Both the position numbers and the translations under genes were made by a program. From the NCBI GenBank assembly GCA_021414245.1, contig JAIOOU010000007.1:248001-312000 (forward strand): a stretch of DNA of 64,000 bases. The letters run 5' to 3'. The notes below the pieces were generated by a model. That model was given only the letters and a program-made list of their open reading frames with translations, was not told where the DNA came from and ran no database searches. This DNA comes from Chloroflexota bacterium (lineage in GTDB: Bacteria > Chloroflexota > Anaerolineae > Anaerolineales > Villigracilaceae). Numbering within the stretch: position 1 is the stretch's first letter; every line of letters starts with the position of its first letter. This document shows, piece after piece, positions 47,452 through 56,914 of the stretch.

Positions 47452-50400
47452 TCAGGCTGTCTTTAGGTTCAGCAGATTTTCCGTTTCAGTATAGTCATAT
47501 AGCGCATGAGCGGCTTTGAAAAGATTTAATGCATCCTGTAAGTACCGGATTCGCGCCTCGCCATTGGAGTGTCGGCCGATCTCTCGCAAGGCGCTGGCCT
47601 CATCTCTCGGCATGGATAATTTTTGGGCTGCTGCGGCACTTGCCTGCCAGGTTCGGAGTGCCCGGGCGTGCCTGTCATCCATCCATTCGAACCAGCCAAG
47701 GTATAGAAGATAGCTTGGCTTCCCGAAGGGAAAGGTGCGCTGAAATTTCCGCAAGAGACCCAGTATGCTGGCTGCTGTTTTTCTGAATTCAGCCGGGCTG
47801 CGAAACCCTGGGACATCGAAAGGTTTACCCCTTTCCCGGGCCTCAAATATGATCTGGGCCAGCGGGCGCTCTCCCACGTGCAATGAATATAACTGTGGAG
47901 GCAGGGACTTGAGAATCGGCAGGCTTTTTGCACAATATTGAATGGCTTTTTCTTCAGCCTGTGTCCGCCAGAATGCCAGGGCGCGGATGCCGAATAGATG
48001 GGTCAGGTTGATGGGGGCACTGTCAAAGGATTCTTCATCCTGGGTGGCTTTCAGGGCATCTTCGAATTCACCACGCACCAAATTCAAAAGCGCAAACCCG
48101 TAGATGGTCCAGGTCAGATATAGATTGTTTCCCGATCCCTTCATCAGGGAATACAAATGATTGTATGGCTCATTACAAAGGGTGAAATCCCTGCCGCGTG
48201 CAAACTCCAGCCCGCCGAGAATGACATGGCTGTTGCCTTCCAGCATGCGATCGGCTGCGCGGCGGGAGAGGTCCCGCGCGGTATGCAGAGCTTGTGTGGC
48301 AGTCTCCCATTCGCCAACCCCTAATTTGTAGGTTCCGACTGCCAGCTGGGTCCAGATCTGGGAATGTGGATCATCCACCTGCGCAGAAGCCTCCAAGGCT
48401 TTTTGAGCGTAATGTTCGGCAAGCGCATGATTGGGAATGGTTCCGAGGATCGCGCTGGTCGTTCCCAGAGACCAAACCCGCGGTGGGGACATGCTGCCTC
48501 CACTCTCGGAAAGATTCAAACCTTTCAAGGCGTGATAGACCATCGAAAAAGTCTCAGAGTCAATGAAGCTGATGTAGGAGAGATTGGTATGATTTTGAGC
48601 GGCTTCCTGAAGCTCCCTGTCCTTTGTTTTATTCCTGCCGATAAAGAGGCCGGGAAATTGCCGGTGCAAACTTTGAATCGTAAATTGTAAAAGCAGTCCG
48701 GCCAGAATGGTCGGTGGGGTGCTGGCGGAGGAATACTTCAATACCTGTGTGGCCCTGCGAAAATATCCGCGGGCGCTTTCCAATTGTCCAAGACCCATGT
48801 GGGCTTCTCCAATGGAACGCAGCCAAAAGGCATGCCGAATGAGCGGGGTCTGCTCGTTATTCGCATTCTCGATCTTTTCGATGGCCTGCGTGAAGAATTG
48901 AATGGCTTCCCGGTATGCTCCGTTATGCAGGGCCAACAGTCCGGCTTTTTCAAAATACTCCAGGGCCTTTGGCCCAACCTCGGCCTGTTTCCAGTGATAG
49001 GCCAGGGCGGGGTAGTGGGTTGGCGCGTTCAATCCGAAGGCTTCTTCATACCACTCGGCAATGGCGCAATGCAGGGAGCGCCGTTGTGAAAAGAGCAGGA
49101 GGTTGTAGGCCACTTCCTGGGTGATGATATGTTTGAAAATGTAGGAAGTGTCTGGGTCCGGGGTGTCCAGAATGGTCAGTTCCTGTTTTTCGAGCTGGGT
49201 TAGGTAATCGGGCAGCGCGGATATTTCCGAACGGATGGGGTAGATCGCGGATAACTCCTGAAGGGCAAAGATGCGTCCGATGACCGAGGCAACTTTCAGG
49301 GTGAGTTGATGCGAGGGCGGCATTTTGTCGATGCGGCTGGTTATGACCCCTTCCAGGGAGCCGGGCAGGTTCAGTGCCTCCAAATTGCCGGCGGTTGGGG
49401 AGAGTCTGCATTCATGGTCGTGGATTTGCAGGACGCCGCTGTCCCTTAAGGCATAGACCAGTTCTTCGCTGTAGAAGGGATGTCCCTCTGCCTTGTTGCG
49501 AATGAAGCTGACCAGTTTTTCCGGAAGTTGGCGCACATTCAAACGCTGGCAGAGCAGGGTTTCAATATCGGTATTGCCCAGCGGTTCCAAATGCAGGAAG
49601 CGTGTGAACGGCAAATCCCGCAGGATGGTCAGCTCAAACGGCGGGGCGGCATTCATCGGGCGCATGGTCACCAGGATCAGAATGGGTCTGACCCTTTGAG
49701 CAACGAGGTTTAATAATGACCAGGAGCCGGAGTCCATCCAATGCACATCTTCGATCACAAGGGCTGTCGGTGACTTGACGGCCAGTTTTTCGAGCCGCTC
49801 CACGATCAGTTCATGCATGGCACTTGCGCGGGCTTCGCCCGTGATGTTTTTGGTCAGGTCATTTTCAGGCAGGTCAAAGGGCAGCAGAACATTGAGCAGC
49901 GGGGCGCGCTCCAGGAAGGAAGGGTCGTCCCGGATCGTTTTTTCAAATTGAACCTGTTGCTCCGAAGTATCCGCCTGCGGTTCGATCTCAAAGATCGTCG
50001 CGGCGATATTTTTCCAGACGTGATATGGCGTGCTTTGTTCGATGGATTCGCTTAACCCGATCAGGACATTCACATTCATGGCCGAAGCCTGACGGAAGGC
50101 CTCATCCACGAGTCGGGACTTACCCAGACCTGCTTCCCCTTCGATGATGATGGCCTTGCTTTCCTTTGTGACCAGGGCCCGCAACGCCTCCGCCAGTGCA
50201 AAGCGCTCCTCTTCGCGCCCAATCATGTCCGTCAGCGCGATCTTGCCCATGTCTTTCGCATGACGGGCCTGGGGAACGAAAACCGCCACGGGCTGGGCCT
50301 TGCCTCTTACGGCGATGGGAGTTAGAGCTGAAAAATTAATGCGGCTCCTGGCTGATTCGTACGTGGTTGTGTCGGTCAATATGGCGGCGGGTGAACCGTC

Positions 50401-51564
50401 CGGCAGGTTGAGTCCCAATGCGGATGAGCCCATTAAGCGCGCGGCCAGGTTGACCGCATCGCCGTTGATCGTGTATTCCCTTCTTTGTTCATTGCCGATC
50501 ACGCCGCAAAACACGCGGCCGGTGGTAATGCCGATGAAACAATCCAATCCCATTTCCGTGATCGCATTCTTGATATCCTGGGCGGCCAGCACCCCGCGCA
50601 GCGGATCGTCCTCATGCGAAAAAGGCGGCAGACCGAACGCGGCCAGCAGAGACACCCCCTTTTCGTCCACGGTAATCTTGTTGACACTGCCTTCATACCG
50701 ATAGATCGCTCCCTGCAAAACCTGGGCGACATTTTGAGCTGCGTTCGCTTCGATCCCGCGCGTCATTTCGGGAATATTGATGAAGAGACTTGTCACCCGG
50801 CGAAGTTCCGCCAACCAATCCGACTGGCCCGCGTCGATACGTTTGGCGATTGCTCCAGGGATGTAGGACCGAAGGGCAGGGATGCACTCTTCCTGCAGGT
50901 CAAATTTACTTTCCGCTTCGGGCGGGACCTGGATGTGGAGCCCGTTCAAGATCATGTGGCCGTCTTCAAGCGGACTTCCCGAAGCATATCCTTTGATCTT
51001 TTCCCAGGCTTCGGGAGAGATGCTGATCTGGCCCGGCTGCAATAATTTTTGTTTGCGTCCGACCTGCTCAATGGGTTCGCCGGTAATTAGAACTTCCCAG
51101 CGATTGAAGATGCCGCCCAATCCGGTCAGTGCGATCTCACCGGCGCAGATGGCGATGCGCGTGGACAGAGTGTGGTCTCCGGCGCGGAAATTCTCCAATT
51201 CCCTGCGGGCTTCCAATGCGGTATGGACCGCACGCAAGGTGGCCTTTTCCAGGTCGAGATCCTGCCAGATTACCAGCAGCGCGTCGCCGGCGAACTTGAT
51301 CACATCCCCGTTGTATTTTCTTACGATCCGGATCCATTGCCCGTAAAAATTATTCAGAATGCCGGAAATATCCTCCGCGCCGGAAGGCCCACGGGCGGCG
51401 AAATTCTCGGTCAATGCGGTAAAGCCCGAGATGTCCACAAATAAAACAGCCGCCGTATACCTTTCGATAAAAGGTTTGGTTGGCGGCGTGGGATCATTCA
51501 AGATGCGGCGTTGCAGAATATCCGGAATGTAACTTTTCAGGGTGTCTATTTGGGAGGAGGCCAT
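47452..51564 (-). CDS. ADCY10-like soluble adenylyl cyclase with ATPase and TPR regions
   Basis: A 1370-aa protein started at ATG 51564 (an in-frame TTG at 51579 is possible). It has two class III cyclase domains (about 40-200 and 255-400), an AAA/NB-ARC-like ATPase (Walker A GEAGLGKSR, about residue 465) and a long TPR-like helical C-terminus. Cyclase 1 has the metal Asp residues in LFVDISGF and FAGDALLVIW, with Lys just before AGD. Cyclase 2 has lost the first Asp (SLFINIPE) but keeps NKITVDEKG and the NxxxR pair in GDAVNLAARLMG. So one composite active site is expected, as in mammalian bicarbonate-stimulated soluble cyclase. Product would be cAMP. No signal peptide. Bicarbonate control is not provable here. 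Confidence 0.87.
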   Translation of the reverse strand: MASSQIDTLKSYIPDILQRRILNDPTPPTKPFIERYTAAVLFVDISGFTALTENFAARGPSGAEDISGILNNFYGQWIRIVRKYNGDVIKFAGDALLVIWQDLDLEKATLRAVHTALEARRELENFRAGDHTLSTRIAICAGEIALTGLGGIFNRWEVLITGEPIEQVGRKQKLLQPGQISISPEAWEKIKGYASGSPLEDGHMILNGLHIQVPPEAESKFDLQEECIPALRSYIPGAIAKRIDAGQSDWLAELRRVTSLFINIPEMTRGIEANAAQNVAQVLQGAIYRYEGSVNKITVDEKGVSLLAAFGLPPFSHEDDPLRGVLAAQDIKNAITEMGLDCFIGITTGRVFCGVIGNEQRREYTINGDAVNLAARLMGSSALGLNLPDGSPAAILTDTTTYESARSRINFSALTPIAVRGKAQPVAVFVPQARHAKDMGKIALTDMIGREEERFALAEALRALVTKESKAIIIEGEAGLGKSRLVDEAFRQASAMNVNVLIGLSESIEQSTPYHVWKNIAATIFEIEPQADTSEQQVQFEKTIRDDPSFLERAPLLNVLLPFDLPENDLTKNITGEARASAMHELIVERLEKLAVKSPTALVIEDVHWMDSGSWSLLNLVAQRVRPILILVTMRPMNAAPPFELTILRDLPFTRFLHLEPLGNTDIETLLCQRLNVRQLPEKLVSFIRNKAEGHPFYSEELVYALRDSGVLQIHDHECRLSPTAGNLEALNLPGSLEGVITSRIDKMPPSHQLTLKVASVIGRIFALQELSAIYPIRSEISALPDYLTQLEKQELTILDTPDPDTSYIFKHIITQEVAYNLLLFSQRRSLHCAIAEWYEEAFGLNAPTHYPALAYHWKQAEVGPKALEYFEKAGLLALHNGAYREAIQFFTQAIEKIENANNEQTPLIRHAFWLRSIGEAHMGLGQLESARGYFRRATQVLKYSSASTPPTILAGLLLQFTIQSLHRQFPGLFIGRNKTKDRELQEAAQNHTNLSYISFIDSETFSMVYHALKGLNLSESGGSMSPPRVWSLGTTSAILGTIPNHALAEHYAQKALEASAQVDDPHSQIWTQLAVGTYKLGVGEWETATQALHTARDLSRRAADRMLEGNSHVILGGLEFARGRDFTLCNEPYNHLYSLMKGSGNNLYLTWTIYGFALLNLVRGEFEDALKATQDEESFDSAPINLTHLFGIRALAFWRTQAEEKAIQYCAKSLPILKSLPPQLYSLHVGERPLAQIIFEARERGKPFDVPGFRSPAEFRKTAASILGLLRKFQRTFPFGKPSYLLYLGWFEWMDDRHARALRTWQASAAAAQKLSMPRDEASALREIGRHSNGEARIRYLQDALNLFKAAHALYDYTETENLLNLKTA

Positions 51565-51644
51565 AAGATGAATTCTCAAGGAGATATGAGAATTTTCGAA
51601 TTATATCAACAATACCCGATTTGAGGCTTCAACAACGGGTGATG

Positions 51645-51684
51645 AAAAAAGCACCTCCGGGGTTTCAGCCCTGGAGGTGCTTTT
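51645..51684 (-). terminator. intrinsic terminator of glnA
   Basis: AAAAAAGCACCTCC (51645-51658) pairs with GGAGGTGCTTTT (51673-51684) around GGGGTTTCAGCCCT, which itself can extend the stem. It is downstream of glnA on the minus strand. Confidence 0.85.
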
Positions 51685-51692
51685 AGGTCAGC

Positions 51693-53033
51693 TTATGCGG
51701 TTTCCAGATACTTCGTGATCTCGTAATCGGTCACACGCAGGCGGAACTCATCCCATTCCTCCCATTTTGCGCGCATGTAGGCTTCGAACAAATAAGTGCC
51801 CAGTGCGGACTTCACCACTTCATCCTTTTCCAGCTCACCCAGGGATTCGGCCAGCGAACCGGGGAGTTCGGTTACGCCCAGCTTGGTACGCTCCTCCTTG
51901 TTAAGATGATACAGGTTGATGTTGTTCAACGGCTTGGGTGCAGCCAGTTTCCTGTCGATGCCGTCCAGGGCGGCGGCCAGCATGGCTGTGAACGCCAGAT
52001 AGGGATTGCAGGAGGGATCCGGGAAGCGTAATTCCGCACGGACCGCTTTGTCGCGTCCCTCGGTGTAACGCGGAATACGGACCAAAGCCGAGCGGTTCTG
52101 CTGCGCCCAGCCAATATAGACCGGTGCTTCATATCCAGGGACCAAACGTTTATAAGAGTTCACGGTCGGGGCAACCACGCCTGCAAGGGCGCGGGCATGT
52201 TCCAACTGGCCGGCGATGAACGAGTAAGCCAGGGGCGAAAGATGGGCTGTATCGTTTGCATCAAAAAACAGATTTTGCCCCGTCTTGATGTCGAAGAGGG
52301 ACTGGTGGCAGTGCATGCCGGAGCCGTTAATGCCAAAGACAGGCTTGGGCATGAAGGAAGCGGTCAAACCGTGCTGGGCGGCAATGGCTTTCACCGTGTA
52401 CTTCAGGGTCAGCACATTATCGGCTGCCTTAAGCGCATCCGCGAAACGGAAATCGATCTCGTGCTGCCCCAGGGCCACTTCATGATGACCCACTTCCACA
52501 TCAAGTCCCATGGCATCCAGGGCATCCATCAGTGCGGTGCGTACCACCACAGCTTCGTCAAAGGAGGAGAAATCAAAATACCCGCCCGTATCGTGGGGGA
52601 CGGGATGCACGCCGTTGCCGTCGGAGGCTTTGAACAGAAAGAATTCGGGCTCGGGTCCGATGTTGAGCATCCAGCCGCGGTCGGCGATCTTCTTGAGAAT
52701 GCGCTTCAATGCGCCGCGCGGATCGCCGTCGAAGGGTTCGCCGCCCGGGGTGAAAATATCGCAGAAGACGCGCGCGCGTTTTGAATCCGCCGAAGACCAG
52801 GGCAGCACGGCATACGTATCCGGGTCGATCTTCAGGCGCATATCACTTTCCTGAATACGGGCAAACCCCTCCACGGAGGAACCGTCGAACCAGGCGCCGT
52901 CCTTCAACACATCCTCGAGGTGCCGAACCGGCATGTCCACGCTTTTCACGGCGCCCATCACATCCGTGAACTGCAGCGAAATGAATTTGACATGATCCTC
53001 CTTCACACGCTTGACCAGATCTTTTCCGTCCAT
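51693..53033 (-). CDS. glnA: glutamine synthetase, type I-alpha
   Basis: A 446-aa enzyme. MDGKDLVKRVKEDHVKFISLQFTDVMGAVKSV begins it, GSSVEGFARIQESDMRL carries the Arg equivalent of the Bacillus feedback-sensing residue, and NGSGMHCHQSLF, PTVNSYKRLVPGYEAPVY and NRSALVRIP follow. The usual GSI-beta insertion and adenylylation Tyr loop (NLYDLP) are absent; here the region reads NINLYHLNKEER. GSI-alpha enzymes are feedback-controlled instead. It makes glutamine from glutamate, ammonia and ATP. AAGGAGAG precedes the ATG. No glnR or nrg gene is adjacent. Confidence 0.97.
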   Translation of the reverse strand: MDGKDLVKRVKEDHVKFISLQFTDVMGAVKSVDMPVRHLEDVLKDGAWFDGSSVEGFARIQESDMRLKIDPDTYAVLPWSSADSKRARVFCDIFTPGGEPFDGDPRGALKRILKKIADRGWMLNIGPEPEFFLFKASDGNGVHPVPHDTGGYFDFSSFDEAVVVRTALMDALDAMGLDVEVGHHEVALGQHEIDFRFADALKAADNVLTLKYTVKAIAAQHGLTASFMPKPVFGINGSGMHCHQSLFDIKTGQNLFFDANDTAHLSPLAYSFIAGQLEHARALAGVVAPTVNSYKRLVPGYEAPVYIGWAQQNRSALVRIPRYTEGRDKAVRAELRFPDPSCNPYLAFTAMLAAALDGIDRKLAAPKPLNNINLYHLNKEERTKLGVTELPGSLAESLGELEKDEVVKSALGTYLFEAYMRAKWEEWDEFRLRVTDYEITKYLETA

Positions 53034-53078
53034 TTTCCTACTCTCCTTGTTGATATTTTTTGATTTGTGACTTCCTGC

Positions 53079-54005
53079 TTAAGTTGCGCTTTCCGCGCCG
53101 TCCTTCATTTCATACCTGACCTTTGGCCTGGTACTGTTGATGAAAACAACCGACCCGATGATCACCGCTGTCGCCAGCCAGATACGCGGCTCCAGCGCTT
53201 CATTCCCGAACAGAGTCCCGAGCAAAACCGCCACGACCGGATTGACGTAGGCATATGTCGATACCAGGGAGATCGGCGCATTTTGCAGCAGCCAGCCGTA
53301 TGAGGCAAATCCGATCAGCGAGCCCACAAGGATGAGATATATTACCCCATATATCGAGCGCGTGGATACTGCCGCAACATCCCAGCCATGCAGTTCGCCG
53401 GAAATCAGGGAAATGATGAAAAGACTGAGGCTGCCCATGAGCATTTGCGCCCCTGTGTTCATCAAAGACGATTTGGGCAGGTCTGCGGACTTGCTGTACA
53501 TCGAACCGGTGGCCCAGAACAAACAAGCACAGAGCAAAGCCGTTACTCCGAGGGGATTCAGCTTCATACCGCTTCCGGAAAACTCGGACGGACCGACCAG
53601 AATAAAGATTCCCGCAAATCCGATCAAGAGTCCCACGACACCCTGCCAGTTGGGTTTTACGCCGTTGGGTCGAATCGCTTCGCCAATGACCAGGAACATC
53701 GGCACAGTCGCGATAATGAGGGCTGCGATGCCGGAAGGGATGAATTGTTCCGCCCAGGCAACCAATCCATTGCCGCCCAGCAAAAGCAGGGTGCCGATGA
53801 TTCCCGTTGAGATCCATTGTCTGCGCGTAGGCATGGAGTGGCCAGCAGTCTTTTGCCAGATCACAAGAATAAGGCCGGAGATCAGAAAGCGCACCCCCGC
53901 ATGAAAAAATGGGGGGATGGTTTCAATGGCCACCTTGATGCCAAGATAGGTCGAACCCCAGACAATATATAAAGCGATCAATGCCAGCCAGATCTTTGAT
54001 TTCAT
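53079..54005 (-). CDS. EamA-family (RhaT/YedA-like) transporter
   Basis: A 308-aa protein started at MKSKIWLALIALYIVWGSTYLGIKVAIE (54005). Ten membrane helices in two EamA repeats, with the marks IVWGSTYLGIKVAIETIPPFFHAGVRFLISG and ATGSMYSKSADLPKSSLMNTGAQMLMGSL. It ends PVVAVLLGTLFGNEALEPRIWLATAVIIGSVVFI. EamA proteins export amino acids, nucleotides or drugs, or carry sugars. The substrate here is unknown. It is downstream of the AraC-MGMT gene on the same strand with 40 nt between them, so co-transcription is possible. Confidence 0.9.
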   Translation of the reverse strand: MKSKIWLALIALYIVWGSTYLGIKVAIETIPPFFHAGVRFLISGLILVIWQKTAGHSMPTRRQWISTGIIGTLLLLGGNGLVAWAEQFIPSGIAALIIATVPMFLVIGEAIRPNGVKPNWQGVVGLLIGFAGIFILVGPSEFSGSGMKLNPLGVTALLCACLFWATGSMYSKSADLPKSSLMNTGAQMLMGSLSLFIISLISGELHGWDVAAVSTRSIYGVIYLILVGSLIGFASYGWLLQNAPISLVSTYAYVNPVVAVLLGTLFGNEALEPRIWLATAVIIGSVVFINSTRPKVRYEMKDGAESAT

Positions 54006-54045
54006 TTTTGTCCCTTTTATTTGTAAATTGTTTTCCCTGCACTTA

Positions 54046-54921
54046 CTATGCAGGGAAAACATTGGAGATGCCGTATTCGCGGGCAAGTAATGCCTTTTTG
54101 CGGGCCAATCCATACCGGTAATTTCCAAATTCTCCGCTCTTGCGGATCACCCGATGACATGGAATTAGCACGGCAATCGGATTCTGCCCGACTGCTGTGC
54201 CGACCGCACGCAATGCGTTCGGGCTGCCGATGCGGGTGGCAATATTCTCATAAGTAGTTACCGAGCCTTCGGGGATGCCAAGCAATGCCTCCCACACTTT
54301 GATTTGAAAATTCGTGCCGCGCAGGTGAAGTTTGAGCGGCTGACTCTTTTTCTCGAAGGCCGGACCCGGTTCACGGTCAGGGAAGATGCGGGCAATCAGC
54401 GGGGCGGTGGCTTGATAGTCTTCGACCATGCTGGCCTGCCTCCAGTCCGCAACCAGGTTGTCGATTGCTTCTCCTTCACTGTTTTGAACAAATCCCAAAT
54501 GACAGATTCCCCGCCCGGTTGTGGCGATCAAACATCTGCCGAGATAGGTTTGATGCAGACCATACTGGATCGTCACGCCAGCACCCCGGGATTTGTATTC
54601 ACCAGGTGTGACCGCCTCGGTATTGATGAACAGGTCGTGCAGGCGGCCCAGGCTGGAGAGCCCGACCTGGTGCGTTGTCTCAAGCAGATTCTCGGAACGG
54701 GCAAGCAATTCCTTGGCGTGTTCCTTGGTCAGGAATTGCATGAAACGTTTCGGGCTGATGCCGGCCCAGCGGGTAAACAGGCGTTGAAAATGATACTCGC
54801 TTAAGCCAATGGCTGAGGCGATCTCGTCCAGTTCAGGCTGGCGGTGTACATTGTCTTCGATGTATTGGATGGCTTGTTCAATGCTTTGATAGTGCGCGGA
54901 AAGTTCAGGGTTGGGTTTCAT
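54046..54921 (-). CDS. AraC-type HTH fused to methylated-DNA-protein cysteine methyltransferase
   Basis: A 291-aa protein. An AraC helix-turn-helix pair covers residues 10-110 (AIQYIEDNVHRQPELDEIASAIGLSEYHFQRLFTRWAGISPKRFMQFL). A ribonuclease-H-like middle part follows. The C-terminal MGMT domain has VWEALLGIPEGSVTTYENIA and PIAVLIPCHRVIRKSG, with the acceptor Cys at about residue 255. The Ada N-terminal Cys domain (phosphotriester sensor) is missing, so this is an Ada-like variant lacking it. MGMT removes alkyl groups from O6-alkylguanine once. Whether it also acts as a regulator through its HTH is plausible but unproven. Confidence 0.9.
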   Translation of the reverse strand: MKPNPELSAHYQSIEQAIQYIEDNVHRQPELDEIASAIGLSEYHFQRLFTRWAGISPKRFMQFLTKEHAKELLARSENLLETTHQVGLSSLGRLHDLFINTEAVTPGEYKSRGAGVTIQYGLHQTYLGRCLIATTGRGICHLGFVQNSEGEAIDNLVADWRQASMVEDYQATAPLIARIFPDREPGPAFEKKSQPLKLHLRGTNFQIKVWEALLGIPEGSVTTYENIATRIGSPNALRAVGTAVGQNPIAVLIPCHRVIRKSGEFGNYRYGLARKKALLAREYGISNVFPA

Positions 54922-55125
54922 AAGAGTCTCCTTTCGATGAGGAGATTGTATAGGCTGGACTTTCCGAAAGCGACCCGATTCTTGCTCATTTTCTGCCCGA
55001 TCAAATTAGACAATATTATAAACGCAGTAGGGCAGCCGATTCGGAAGACTGGTCAGGTACATTTTGGTGATTGCTGTTGAACCTCTTTTTGGATATGATC
55101 GCTCCATATTTTACAGGAGGCAGGC

Positions 55126-56541
55126 ATGACTTCCATACAGGATTATGTTGACATTGTAAAACAGGGCATTTCCAAAAAAGCCAAAGACGGCAGGCCCAAG
55201 AAAGTGGTGATCGTTGGGGCTGGCCTGACCGGTCTCGCCGCCGGCTATGAACTGCTCCAGGCCGGGCATGATGTACAGATCCTTGAGGCGCAGCACCGGA
55301 TTGGCGGCAGAATTTATACCCTGCGCGAGCCTTTTGCGCCCGGATTATATGCAGAGGCGGGGGCAATGCGCATTCCGCGTGCGCACACCCTGACCATGGC
55401 CTATCTTGAAAAATTCGGATTAAAGACCATTGATTTTATGATGGGCAACCCGCAGGCTTATGTGCATGTTGGCGGGATAAAACGACGAATGGCCGAGGTG
55501 CAGGTCAACCCCGACTTGATGGGTTTTGAGACCTCTGCAAAGGAAAAAGGCAGGCTGGCGGGAGACATCTGGGATGAAGCCATCCGTCCCCTGGTTCAAA
55601 AGGTGGAAAAGGACGGCTGGGATGAGGTGATCGCGGAATACGATCAGTATTCGGTGCGTGAATTTCTCGAACTGAAGGGCTGGTCTGAAGGCATGATCGA
55701 AATGTTCGGATTGCTGAACAATCAGGAGTCGGTCATGAATTCGTCCTTCCTGGAATTGTTCCGCGAGGATGGCGGCAGCTATTATACGAACATGTGCCAG
55801 ATCGTGGGCGGGATGGATCATCTTTCCCATGCTTTTCTTCCCGCACTGGCACCGCGCATCCGTTATGGAGCGAAGATGGTCGCCATCGATCAGACGCCTG
55901 ACGAGGTGGTCGTTCATTACCACACACCGGCCGGCGGCTTTGACATCCGTGCAGAGTATGCGATCATCACGGTCCCTTTTCCCGTGCTGAGGCATGTGGA
56001 AGTGCTCCAGCCTTTCTCGCGGGCCAAACAACGCGCGATCCGGCAGCTGCACTACGACGCCTCCGCCAAGATATTCTTCCAGACGCGCCGGCGCTTTTGG
56101 GAAACGGACGAGGGCATTTACGGAGGCGGGACGGTTACCGATCTGGCCATCCGCAATTTATATTACACGAACTATGGCCAGGATACCGGGCGCGGTATTT
56201 TGCTGGCCAGCTACACCTGGTCCGAGGATGCCCAGCGTTGGGGGTCACTGTTACCGCATGAGCGCATCGAACAGGCGATCGAAAATGTGGCTGTCATCCA
56301 TCCCCAGATCATGGATGAGTTTGAAGCCGGCGCCTCGCACATGTGGCACGATGACCCATATGCCGGAGGGGCGTTTGCCCTCTTCGATCCGGGTCAACAA
56401 AGCCTGCTCTATGACGATATCGTCAAGCCGGAAGGGCGGATCCATTTTGCGGGGGAACACGCCTCGCTGTATCACGCCTGGATCCAGGGAGCTTTTGAAT
56501 CAGGTTTGCGTGCCGCACTGGCCGTTCATCAGGAGAAATAA
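55126..56541 (+). CDS. flavin monoamine oxidase-family protein
   Basis: A 471-aa FAD amine oxidase. The Rossmann motif is KVVIVGAGLTGLAAGYELLQAGHDVQILEAQHRIGGRIYT (about 27-66). YAEAGAMRIP follows, then a substrate domain (about 150-330). The FAD-binding end is GRIHFAGEHASLYHAWIQGAFESGLRAA. The start follows AGGAGG. It may oxidise amines or L-amino acids with O2, giving H2O2. The family is broad and includes tryptophan monooxygenases. No pathway genes are adjacent. Confidence 0.9.
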   Translation: MTSIQDYVDIVKQGISKKAKDGRPKKVVIVGAGLTGLAAGYELLQAGHDVQILEAQHRIGGRIYTLREPFAPGLYAEAGAMRIPRAHTLTMAYLEKFGLKTIDFMMGNPQAYVHVGGIKRRMAEVQVNPDLMGFETSAKEKGRLAGDIWDEAIRPLVQKVEKDGWDEVIAEYDQYSVREFLELKGWSEGMIEMFGLLNNQESVMNSSFLELFREDGGSYYTNMCQIVGGMDHLSHAFLPALAPRIRYGAKMVAIDQTPDEVVVHYHTPAGGFDIRAEYAIITVPFPVLRHVEVLQPFSRAKQRAIRQLHYDASAKIFFQTRRRFWETDEGIYGGGTVTDLAIRNLYYTNYGQDTGRGILLASYTWSEDAQRWGSLLPHERIEQAIENVAVIHPQIMDEFEAGASHMWHDDPYAGGAFALFDPGQQSLLYDDIVKPEGRIHFAGEHASLYHAWIQGAFESGLRAALAVHQEK

Positions 56542-56545
56542 AACA

Positions 56546-56580
56546 TTCGTCCGCCAGGGATCATTTCCTCGGCGGACGAA
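56546..56580. other. hairpin after the amine oxidase gene
   Basis: TTCGTCCGCC (56546-56555) and GGCGGACGAA (56571-56580) are perfect complements. The + strand has no T tract after it (AAATATG), so it is a weak terminator candidate on that strand. Confidence 0.45.
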
Positions 56581-56585
56581 AAATA

Positions 56586-56790
56586 TGAGAGAGAGAAACC
56601 CCGCTTATGCCGTGTACCGCCAGGTTTTGAACCTGCTTTTGCAGGTGGGTCCCTACCTAGAAACGCCGCCTTGGCTCAGGCCTATCGCGTTATTTCTATT
56701 AAGTTAAGGACCCTTTTAATCGGTATTGGCTCAAAACGTGAAGGCGATATCACGAACACAGAAGGGCTGTGATTCTTATACCATAATCAT
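56586..56790 (+). ncRNA. candidate structured RNA, possibly 6S-like
   Basis: This 373-bp gap (56542-56914) has no ORF of substance but is rich in pairable segments. AACCTGC-TTTT-GCAGGT forms a hairpin at about 56633-56650. GGGTCC (about 56650) can pair with GGACCC (about 56708). CGTG..CGCC near 56610 can pair with GGCG..CACG near 56745, closing a long rod. GCCT..AGGC makes another hairpin. A long rod with a central asymmetric loop is the plan of 6S RNA, which binds the RNA polymerase housekeeping holoenzyme. Support comes only from visual pairing, so confidence is low. Confidence 0.3.
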
Positions 56791-56914
56791 GGGTGCAAGC
56801 ATAGATATACATTAACCCGGGTGCAATGCGTATGGGCTTGGAATATTTGATTAAAATAAATAATTGTGCTACGCTTTACGGGTCTGGTAAAAATTTAATC
56901 GTACGGAGGAAAAC

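Noticed and set aside
56546-56580. Hairpin as a terminator of the amine oxidase gene
   Set aside because: The + strand lacks a T tract after the stem; the T-rich side faces the minus strand, where no gene ends.
55994-56707. 237-aa plus-strand ORF in another frame of the amine oxidase and beyond
   Set aside because: Arg/Ser-rich shadow frame; the FAD-enzyme frame is clearly the gene.
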